Source: an uncultured Fenollaria sp. (lineage in GTDB: Bacteria > Bacillota > Clostridia > Tissierellales > Peptoniphilaceae). From it: 23,674 nt of DNA. The notes under the pieces are model-generated. The model worked only from the letters and a program-made list of their open reading frames with translations, was not told the origin of the DNA and ran no database searches. Numbering within the stretch: the stretch's first letter is position 1; each line of letters opens with the position of its first letter. Positions 1 through 8,100 of the stretch are shown one piece after another. The position numbers were made by a program, and so were the translations under genes. Where the stretch lies: positions 1 through 23,674 of the forward strand of contig NZ_CAMJVK010000028.1 of NCBI RefSeq assembly GCF_946221515.1. Reading direction: 5' to 3'.

Positions 1-91
1 TCTCAAAAATCTCATCTTCCATTAATACCATAGGCAACCTAATGAAGTTATACATCTCAGATTGCCTGTTATAAAAATAATCAAAATTCAT
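1..91 (-). CDS. RepA-like replication initiator, 5' fragment cut by the window edge
   Basis: Only the first 30 codons are present; the gene continues beyond base 1. It starts at ATG 91-89 after a strong Shine-Dalgarno (AAAGGAGG, about 97-104). The visible N-terminus, beginning MNFDYFYNRQSEMYNF and followed by IRLP and a MEDEIF block, resembles the N-terminal domain of the RepA_N family of initiators (FDYFY..., then F-x-R/K-x-P, then D-E-x-F). These proteins initiate replication of theta plasmids and some integrative elements in Firmicutes. A terminator hairpin sits just 5' of the gene and a decayed methyltransferase lies further upstream, so the context is mobile DNA. The assignment rests on 30 residues and needs the rest of the gene. 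Confidence 0.55.
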   Translation of the reverse strand, partial: MNFDYFYNRQSEMYNFIRLPMVLMEDEIFE

Positions 92-111
92 CCTTACCTC
101 CTTTCTTTGAA

Positions 112-151
112 ATAAAAAAAAGACGACAGAATTATTACTTTCTATCGTCTG
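112..151 (-). terminator. Intrinsic terminator or attenuator 5' of the RepA-like gene
   Basis: On the minus strand AGACGA (150-145) pairs with TCGTCT (126-121), extended by AGAA/TTCT around a mismatch, and is followed by a T run (120-114). It lies only about 20 bases before the RepA-like start. It may end the decayed methyltransferase transcript, but a TAATAT -10-like box at 160-165 would place a transcription start right at the hairpin, so it could also be a leader attenuator limiting initiator expression. The -35 for that box is poor. Confidence 0.7.
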
Positions 152-251
152 AGATTTACATATTAAATTTTCATCACAAAATAAGACTTTTTAAAGAATC
201 CTTAGTTTTATTGGTATGCTATTTACAATATCCATTGTTAAAATGGTTACT

Positions 252-993
252 CTAAGCAGCACACCAACTATTTATTTTTTGAGTTTTAAACTTTGGTAGA
301 AGTCTTGAACTCCTTATATTTACATAACTATTTGCCTCTATCACTATTATGACACGAAACCCCATAAACGAATCCAAAACTATATCCCCGACATAGCTGA
401 ACAATTTAATGCATCTTTTTGGAAGCTCGACGTAAAATGGTGTAGGATGTCCTATTTTCCTTTTGCTTTCACCCGAAAAAGTCCACATTCCGTTTGTCCA
501 TTTTGTAATTCATCTTTTGTGGTGTCTGATTTACCTCGTTTTGCTTTTTTCCACTCATCTTTATACATTAAGACAATAAGCTCAATGCTGAGAGCTTGCA
601 CTTATAAAGCTGCTTCTTGCACTGCTTTTTGAAATATTACCCTCGTTCCATATAATTGTTGTTCTGTATTGCCAACCGACTTGCTTTGCTATATTAGTAA
701 TGTCTGCTCCAAGACTTCTTTACGTACCTTTCCCAGTAACGACCGGGGATGTTCATGCACAGTCTACCGTCCGGCTTCGTCCAATACAGGCATTTTTCCA
801 ACCATTTATATGTAAAATCAAGATATTCCTCATAGCTCAAATTATCATTTACCTGTCCGTAATCTTTATTTACATAGTACAGCTAAGAAGTAACAATCAA
901 ATCTATATGATTTCCGTGTATTTTTTCATCGGTCAGCATATCACCCTGCAGTATAACAGAGTTTTCGTCTTTACAAAAAAATCTCGTACCCAT
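252..993 (-). pseudogene. Decayed beta-class DNA methyltransferase
   Basis: Reading the minus strand from ATG 993-991 gives a recognisable methyltransferase broken by a stop and several frameshifts. Frame 1 reads to a DLIVTS motif and then TAG-LYY where the catalytic (S/D/N)PPY motif IV should be, and continues through YEEYLDFTYKWLEKCLYW and LCMNIP. After a frameshift comes ADITNIAKQVGWQYRTTIIW, then after another ELIVLMYKDEWKKAKRGK, then after a third WTNGMWTFSGESKRKIGHP, the ELPKRCIKLFSY block and VLDSFMG (from VLDPFMGSG, the SAM-binding motif I). Motif IV before motif I is the beta-class order of N4-cytosine/N6-adenine enzymes. No active enzyme can be made. It follows the HTH pseudogene with a 2-base gap, so the two were once an operon. 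Confidence 0.85.
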
Positions 994-995
994 AG

Positions 996-1169
996 CTACT
1001 TGTTTCGTGTTTCGCTCAAATACTTATCTATATCCACCTTTTGTATTCTCCAAGATTTACCTGCTTTTGAAACTGTCAGCTCTTGTCTTGTAATCAAATG
1101 CCTTATAGTTTTGTCACATGCCTTTAAATATTACACCGCCTGTGCTATTGGTATCAAACTATCGAGCAT
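996..1169 (-). pseudogene. Excisionase-like HTH protein with an in-frame stop
   Basis: From ATG 1169-1167 one frame encodes MLDSLIPIAQAV, then TAA, then YLKACDKTIRHLITRQELTV and SKAGKSWRIQKVDIDKYL, ending SETRNK at stop 998-996. The pattern (A-x-x-Y-L-K-x-x-x-x-T-I-R-x-L-I ... G-K-S-W-R-I ... D-I-D-x-Y-L) is that of the small HTH_17/excisionase DNA-binding proteins. The stop sits where these proteins normally have Glu, so one GAA to TAA change could explain it. About 57 codons is a usual length for the family. It overlaps neither neighbour; the methyltransferase remnant starts 3 bases after its stop. It probably served as regulator or recombination directionality factor of a mobile element, but that role is inferred. 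Confidence 0.75.
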
Positions 1170-1197
1170 ACCGTAATACATCCATTCTACTTATATT

Positions 1198-1226
1198 ATA
1201 TTATCATTTTTTTGTTAGAAAGTCAA
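1198..1226 (-). promoter_or_regulatory. Sigma-A-type promoter for the HTH/methyltransferase remnant
   Basis: On the minus strand TTGACT (1226-1221), a 17-base spacer and TAATAT (1203-1198) make a near-consensus promoter. The predicted start at about 1191 lies some 20 bases before the HTH start codon. The promoter outlived the genes it serves, so the remnant may still be transcribed. Confidence 0.65.
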
Positions 1227-1357
1227 GGTGTTTACGGTAACTTATTGGACACATTTCTTAATTGTCAAGACATATGTTACACTAAGAAAATTGTTTTTAT
1301 AAACTTACTATGGCGTTTTAAAATAATGTTTTAAAACACTTTTGACATAATAATTAT
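1227..1357. other. Short intergenic stretch between IS remnant and HTH promoter
   Basis: A+T-rich sequence with no ORF that I can support. It contains an inverted TTTTAAAA-type repeat near 1316-1338 and a TTGACA-like hexamer on the minus strand near 1263-1268 without a good -10 partner. I see no RNA gene here. Confidence 0.4.
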
Positions 1358-1376
1358 CCCCCGGCCTAGCCGGGGG
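1358..1376. repeat. IS right-end hairpin (8-bp GC stem)
   Basis: CCCCCGGC (1358-1365) pairs perfectly with GCCGGGGG (1369-1376) around a 3-base loop. It lies 3' of the transposase gene, as expected for the right-end hairpin recognised by a Y1 transposase. Three further small hairpins follow towards the gene: 1386-1396, 1411-1425 and 1460-1472. Confidence 0.65.
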
Positions 1377-1463
1377 GCTCTTGCAGCCCAAAGGGCCTGT
1401 ATTACTAGCCACGTCTGAAGGACGTTGATTAATCTGTCACTTGCAAATTATACTAGCTACCCT

Positions 1464-1909
1464 TTAAAAGGGTCTATTCAGCTGTTCACTAAGCTGATCT
1501 TGTTTCAACTGGTTTTGTATATACTCTTGTATGATTTTTGTATTTTTTCCTGCTGTATCTACATAATAGCCTCGACACCAAAATTGACGTCCTCTTTACT
1601 TATATTTTAAATATTTTAAATTGCCCATTTTTCATAAATAATTATACTGCTTTTTCCTTTTAAGAATCACATGAAGCTTGATACTGCTAATTTGGGTGGT
1701 ATTTCTACCAACATGTGTACATGATCTGGACAAACTTCTGCTTCTACTATATTAACTTCTTTCCAACTACATAATTCTCTTAAAATTTGTCCTATTTCAA
1801 GTCTTTTACCGCCATAAAATTCTTTCCTTCTATATTTAGGAGCAAACACTATGTGATATTTGCAATTACATTTTGTATGTGATAAACTATGTGTGTCATT
1901 CAATGACAT
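1464..1909 (-). pseudogene. tnpA: IS200-type Y1 transposase TnpA, broken
   Basis: TnpA nicks and rejoins single-stranded DNA through an HUH motif and one catalytic tyrosine. From ATG 1909-1907 the frame reads CKYHIVFAPKYRRKEF and the HUH region DHVHMLVEIPP, then meets TGA after AVSSFM, where the family normally has Gly, as in FMGFLKGKSS. FLKGKSS follows in frame, with two further TAA stops. In a second frame the C-terminal part reads FWCRGYYVDTAGKNTKIIQE and YIQNQLKQDQLSEQLNRPF, ending at 1466-1464; GYYVD carries the catalytic Tyr. So a nonsense mutation, more stops and a frameshift break an originally about 150-codon gene. Its Shine-Dalgarno (AGGGAGG, about 1918-1924) is intact. Confidence 0.88.
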
Positions 1910-1917
1910 TTTTAATT

Positions 1918-1981
1918 CCTCCCTTATTTGATTTTATATTGCAATTGACATATTACAATTATATTATATCAAATAGGGAGG
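1918..1981. repeat. Long imperfect inverted repeat upstream of tnpA
   Basis: CCTCCCTTATTTGAT (1918-1932) is mirrored by ATCAAATAGGGAGG (1968-1981) with a one-base bulge, and the A+T core is partly self-complementary. Each arm contains a Shine-Dalgarno-like GGGAGG pointing outwards: one serves tnpA, the other precedes a trivial ORF (MFVYHR, plus strand from 1987). In the folded RNA the tnpA ribosome site would be sequestered, a known way for IS200 elements to limit transposase translation, although the usual IS200 structure differs. Confidence 0.5.
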
Positions 1982-2016
1982 TTTTTATGTTTGTTTATCA
2001 CCGCTAAAGCTAAACT

Positions 2017-2044
2017 GAACCCCCAGTCTAACTTGGGGGGGTTC
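2017..2044. repeat. IS left-end hairpin (8-bp stem)
   Basis: GAACCCCC (2017-2024) pairs with GGGGGTTC (2037-2044) around a 12-base loop. It lies 5' of tnpA at the expected left-end position of an IS200-type element. Confidence 0.65.
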
Positions 2045-2050
2045 TAATAC

Positions 2051-2086
2051 AAAAAAAGCATGTGAGATAAATCCCACATGCTTTTT
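2051..2086 (-). terminator. Intrinsic terminator of the giant-protein operon
   Basis: GCATGTG (2058-2064) and CACATGC (2075-2081) form a stem flanked by A and T runs on both sides, so it can work in both directions. It lies 29 bases after the stop of the SLH protein gene and carries a seven-T run on the minus strand. Confidence 0.88.
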
Positions 2087-2114
2087 ACTATTTGATTGAA
2101 TTGTTTTTTCTAAT

Positions 2115-5100
2115 CTATTTAACTAGTACCCAGTCCTCTTCTATTCTTCCTTGTACTCTTCTCTTAAAACTATGAGAGTTAGTTGCTTCAACCATATCAT
2201 TGTATCCCCAGAAGCTTGGTGCTAAGTCAATGAATCTCTTGATGCGTTCTGCGTTGATAGCGTTGATTGGTGATAGTTCATCATAATTTCTTTCGAAGAT
2301 CTTGTTAAGAATTACGACTGCTTCACATCTAGTGATATATGCGTTTGGTCTGAATAATCCATCAGGGTAGCCAGTGATTCTACCAGCTTGGTATTCACTG
2401 CCTATTGGACGTTCAGCCCAGTGACCTACAACATCTGCAAATGGTGCAACGCCATAAGGCTTGTTGTCAATTGTAGATATCATTTGAGTGAATTCTGCTC
2501 TTGTAATAGGAGCGTTTGGTCTGAATCTTCCGTCAGGGTAACCCTTCATGATTCCTCTTTCAACTGCCGCGTTGATGGCCTTGTTGTACCATGCACTTGG
2601 AGTGTCAGGGAAATTAGGTTTTGCTGCCGATGCATAAGCTTCAATACCAAGAAGTCTTGTTACTAGTGCAGCTGCTTCAGCTCTTGTGATATTGCCGTTA
2701 GGTCTTACAGTGCCGTCAGTGTAACCGAACATATATGCCTCGTGATCAAGAACTGGTCTTGTGTCTCCAGGTTTTCTGTCACTATGGTCATCTCTGTCAT
2801 CTCTATCGTCTCTGTCATATCTGTCATCAGGTCTATTAGGTCTATCATCTGGTCTGTGATCAGGATAGTAAGGATCATATGGGTAGTCTCTTTCAAAGAT
2901 AGCAAAATATTTCGCTTCTCTTCTTTCATATGGAACAAATCTTTCGTATCTTGATACTGTATCTCCATATTCATCTACCCACTTAACAAATCTGTATCCA
3001 TTTCTAGTAATTGCAGTTGAACCCATTATAGTTCCATATGGATTTTCTACAACTTCGTAATCTCTACTTACCCATCCCATATCATCATATCTAGCTACGT
3101 AGTGAATAGTAAACGTATCACTTGGTGTTGGTGGTATTACAGATCCAACTTTTTCAAATACTGCAATATAAGTTGCAGCTTCTCTTGATGTTGGTACAAA
3201 TTTAGCATCTGTAGATACTTGTATGCCATTTCTTGTCCATCTTACAAATCTATAGCCTGAATATGCAGTTGCTGTTGAACCATCTATTGTTCCTCCAGTA
3301 ATCTCTACTGTTTCTGATGTTGGGCTTACATATCCCATTGAACTATCTGCTGAATAGTAATTGATAGTAAAGTCTGTAGGATCAGTGCCTGGTGTTGGTG
3401 GTATTTGAGCCTTTTCCCATTGAGCTGTCAATGTTACATCTGCTGTTACATTAATTGTAGCTCCTGGTTGTACTATTGTTGTAGTATCTCCTACCTTCCA
3501 ACCCTTGAAAGTATATCCTTCATTTGTAAAGCCGTTTGCCAATACTGTGTGATCAGTATTTTCTGTTACTGTTACAGGATTCATTGTGCCTGTTGCAGCA
3601 TCTGCACCCTTAGCATAAGTTACTGTATATTCTTTTGCTGGTGTTGGTGGTGCTTCATAATTGTTAGTTACAGTTAGCTTGTCTGTACTGTAAGTTGCTT
3701 TATAGTTTGCAGGTACATTTGGCTCTACTGCGTAATAAGTGAAGTCTCTGCCGCTTGGATCGTGTTTTGCAAGATTTTCAAACTTGTGAGTTTCTTCATT
3801 TTCAGTATTATTAGCTTCAGTTGTAAATTCGTCTACTTTTTGTTCATATTCCTTATTACTTAAATCGTAGCCTTTTCTCCAAAGTTCAATCTTAACTTGA
3901 GGTGTAGTTGATCCTTGTGGTACATCCGACCAAACTTTCTTAACAGTTATATCAATAACTTGTCCGCTTGGTTTGCTTGGATCTTGTGGGTCAGTTGACT
4001 TAACATTCTTGTTAGTAACTGTGATAGAACCATTTGGACTATCCATAGTTAAAGTTTCTTTATCCTTTGAATATTCAGCTGTATAACCCTTAGAGTCAAT
4101 TTCTTCAACCTTATAATCACCATAAGCAAGGTTTTCTAAAATCTTAGATTCGCCTGCTGTTAATTCAAATTCATTTGTATAGCCATAAGGACCTGTAACC
4201 TTGAATGAGAACTTCAAAGCTTGTTTAGGTGCACGCCTCATGCCATTTGTTTGCGCTTGAACTATAGGTTCGTTTTCAAGAACTTTTGTGATAGTTAACT
4301 TAGCAACTTTATCTGTATTATCATCTGGATTCTTAGGATCTGTTGGGTCGCCCTTAAGCTTATTAGTTAAGTTTAGAGTGCCTTCTCCATTTACAATCCA
4401 GTTGTCCTTTTCAGCTGTATTTGTAAATACTTCTTTTACAAAGTAAGTGTATTCAACATTGTTTTCATCGTATTTGTCAACACCGCTAAATGTTACGCTG
4501 TTATTTGTTAATGCTGTTGCTTGTTTAACTATTTCTTCAGTGCCAGCTTGACCTGCTTTTCTCCAAAGTTCAAATTTAACTTCAGGAGTTGTGAATGTTG
4601 GTGTTTGACCTTTATCATCTTGCCAAGTCTTTGTAGCTGTAATGTCAATTTGTTCTTGACCAGGAACTACTTTCTTGTAGCTTGCAGTAAATGTTGCTGT
4701 GTCTACAATACCAGTTGTTGGTACAGCTGGTGTCCACTTATCAAAGGTCATTTCAGTATCTGCTACTTTATTATTAGCATCATTAGGATCTGCTTTTACA
4801 GGAATTGCCTTAATACTTGCAATCTTATCTATTAGTTCTTGATCTGTATAAGGAGTTCCCTTTAAGACATCAATAGCCTTTGTTTGTTGACCATTTACAT
4901 CGCCAATTTTACCATCTTTTGTTGCATCAAAAGTAAGTCTTACATAATCTTCATCTGGATCAACTGTTGGATCTGTTACGTCTATGATCTTTTCTAGTTT
5001 TTCATAAGTGGCTGTGTATTCATGTTTTGTTACATTACCTGCTTCAACTAATGTGTCATCGTTTAAAACATCTGGTGTCCACTTAATGAACTTATAGTCT

Positions 5101-8100
5101 TTTGCTACTGCTTTTAGACTATTGATCTTTGTTTGTAGATCGTTGTCACTAAACTTAGTTCCTTTTAATACGTCAAAGGCATATTTTGCATTTCCTTTTA
5201 CTGTACCATTAACTTTAGTATTTTCTTTGTCTGTTCCAACTGCATTAAAGATAAATCTTACATAAGCATTGTCTGGATCTTCGTCTTCAGTTCCAGGTGT
5301 AACGTCGATGATTTTATCTTTGTCTACATAGTTTGCTGTATATGTTTCTTCTGTAACTGCTGTATCATCGGCTGGTACTGCTGGTGTCCATGCATTAAAT
5401 TTCTTTGTTGTATTGTTTGGTATTGCTTTGATGCTTTCAATTTTGTCTTGTAGGTCTTTGTCGCTGTATTTTAATGTGTCTAATACATCGATTACTTTTG
5501 TTTGTTTACCATTGATCTTACCGTCTTTTGTTGCGTCGAAAGTAAGTCTTACATATCCGTCTTCAGGTTGTGGTGTTATTGGGTCTTCAATAATTTTCGC
5601 ATCATCTGTGTAAGCTGCGTAGAAAATTTCGTTATCAGTTGATAATATTTTATCATCTGCTACTTTTGTTCCTTCGCTTGCTTCGTTTTGCCATTCTTTG
5701 AAAGTTGCTTTGTCCTTAGTAGGTGTGGCTACTCTTTCTTTGGCGTCTGCAAATGTTGCGATGTCTTTTAATACCCATAGATCTTTTGTATCTTCTATTC
5801 CGATCTTACCGCCGTTTGCATTAAATGTTACTTTAATGTAGTCAGGATCATTTGGATCTTCAGTTACAACTTTGTCTTTTAACTTGTATTGGGCTTCGTG
5901 TTCAGTGTCAACACCATATTGAGTCTTGACTGCAGGAGACCATTCTGTAAATGTGTATCCGCTGTTTGCAGTAACTTCTGGTGGAGTTACTTTAACGTCA
6001 GTATCTTTTAGAACCCATACAGATGTTTCTGTCTTATTGCTAGCTAACTTACCGTTTGCTTCAGCCTTGAATGTTACTTTTACATAATCTTCATCACCAG
6101 GATCTGTTGTTACAACTTTTTCCTTGTATTTTGCTGTGATAGTTGTTTCTTTTTCTGTGAAAATATCTACCACAGTAGTCAAAGCATTGTTGCCTGATGT
6201 TGTTTTTTCATCTGTATCAGTAGCTTTTAATTTGTAAGTCCAAGCTACATGTTTGTAGTCTTCCTTAGCTGTAACTGTTGGAGCATTTAGTGTAACTTGT
6301 TTTTCCGGATTTACCCAGAAGATATAAGTTTCAGTATTTGCTATTGATCCATGTTCGCCAGCTACAAATGTTACCTTTACAAAATTATCTGGTACATTTG
6401 GTTTATCTTCGCCCGGTTCTTGTGGAACAACATCGTCTCCGTTGTATTTGTAAATAACAGTATGTTTTGTATCTGCAGAATATGATGTTTGAACTGCAGG
6501 AGTCCACTCTTTAAAAGCGTATTTTTCTTTAACTTCAAGCTCTGGAGTAATCTTTGTAGGATCAATTGTTTCGTCCTTTAGTACCCAAACTTCTGCAGAA
6601 CCTTTTTTAATAGTTCCTTGCGCTGCCGGGTCAAAAGTAACTTTTACATAATCCTTATCTTTCGGATCTTTTGTTACAATGATTTCTTTGTATTGAGCCT
6701 TGTGTTCAGTATCTTCACTGTAAGAAGCTTTAACTTCTGGCTTCCATTCTATAAACTTGTAGTTGTCATTTGCTGTTACACTTGGTACATCAAATGTTAC
6801 TGGTGTGTCTTTCAATACCCAGTAAGTTGTTGTTGCACCGTCAGCAAATTTACCATCTTTTTCAGCACTGAAACTTACCTTTACATAGTTTGTTGTATCA
6901 TTAGGATCGTCTGTTACAACTTTCTTTAGATATTTTGCTGTGATAGTTGTTTTCTTTTCAGTAAATTTATCTGTTACAGATTCAAGAGTTTTAACCTCTT
7001 TTGTTCCGTAAGTCCAAGCTACATGCTTGTAGTCATCATTTGCTGTAACTGCTGGTGCTGTAACTGTAACTTCTTTTTCTGGATTTACCCAATAAGTTGT
7101 TGTAGCACCATCAGCAAATTCACCATTGGTTCCCTTTTCAAATACTACTTGAACAAAGTTATCTGGAACATCTGGTTTGTCGTCACCAGGTTGTGGAACT
7201 ACATCCTCTCCTGTATAAACAAATACTGCATTGTGAGTTGTGTTATCACTATAAGAAGTTTGAACTGCTGGATCCCATTCTTTGAAAGCATAATTTGTCT
7301 TTGCTTCAACTGCAGGAGTTTTTATTTCTACAGTTTCATCTTTTAGAACCCAATATTCTGTCTTTTCGCCGTCTTTAATCTTACCGTGAGTTTTAGCCTT
7401 AAAGTCAACTTTTACATACTTATCTGCATCTTCTGTCGGTTCTTTATCAAGAACTTTCTTTAGATACTTAGCTGTAATATCAGTTGCAGTAGTAAATTTT
7501 GCCTTTAATGGCTTATCCCAACCAGTGTGTTTGTATTCAGCATTTGCTTGAACTAATGGAGCTTTTTCTATTAAATCAACTTCTTTTTCTGGATTTACCC
7601 AGTAAATTGTTATTTGATTTTTTAAAATAGTTCCATGGTCACCATTCTTGAATTCAACCTTTACATAATTGTCAGGAACTACTGGCTTATCTTCACCAGG
7701 TCCTTGTGGAACAACATCTTTTGTAAAGTTATATTGTGCAACAAAAGTTGTATCCTTATCATATTTTGCTTTTGCAACAAACTTTGGACTCCAAGCGTCG
7801 TTGCCAGTTTTTTGCTCATAATTGTTTATACCTTTGACTGTTGGTGCAGTAATTTCAACTTCCTTATTAGGGTTGACGTAGAATTCTTTTGTATCTGTTG
7901 TTGTTCCCTTACCATCTAAATCAAAAGTTACTGTTACATAACCTTCTGGTTTTTCTGGTGGATTGCTTGGGTCTGGAACTGGAATTACATCATCGCCATC
8001 TTTATATTGGGCAATGTAAGTTGCATCTGCTGTAATAAAATCTGTAGATGTCTTATCAAATTTAGGACTCCATTTCCCATCATTTTCTTTAACTGTAAAT

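Larger units (their letters stand above)
1350..2048 (-). mobile_element. Decayed IS200/IS605-family insertion sequence
   Basis: An approximately 700-base element contains one broken Y1 transposase gene flanked by strong subterminal hairpins (1358-1376 and 2017-2044), the architecture of IS200-type elements that transpose as single strands and lack terminal inverted repeats. There is no tnpB. The exact ends and target sequence cannot be fixed by eye; the limits are set just outside the hairpins. The element abuts the terminator of the SLH-protein gene, so it appears to have inserted directly downstream of that operon. Confidence 0.75.

Noticed and set aside
447..1176. Plus-strand ORFs (447-632 and 700-1176)
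   Set aside because: They lie antisense to the methyltransferase and HTH remnants, whose minus-strand translation matches known motifs. They have no good ribosome sites.
1425..1610. Plus-strand ORF across the 3' end of tnpA
   Set aside because: Antisense shadow of the decayed transposase C-terminus, whose minus-strand frame contains the catalytic GYYVD block.
1983..2005. Plus-strand ATG with GGGAGG as a divergent tnpB start
   Set aside because: The frame ends after six codons and the residues do not resemble a TnpB N-terminus.
2742..2954. Plus-strand Ile/Val/Ser-rich ORF resembling a membrane protein
   Set aside because: It is the complement of the Asp/Arg repeat linker of the SLH protein; its hydrophobic look is a by-product of the repeat.
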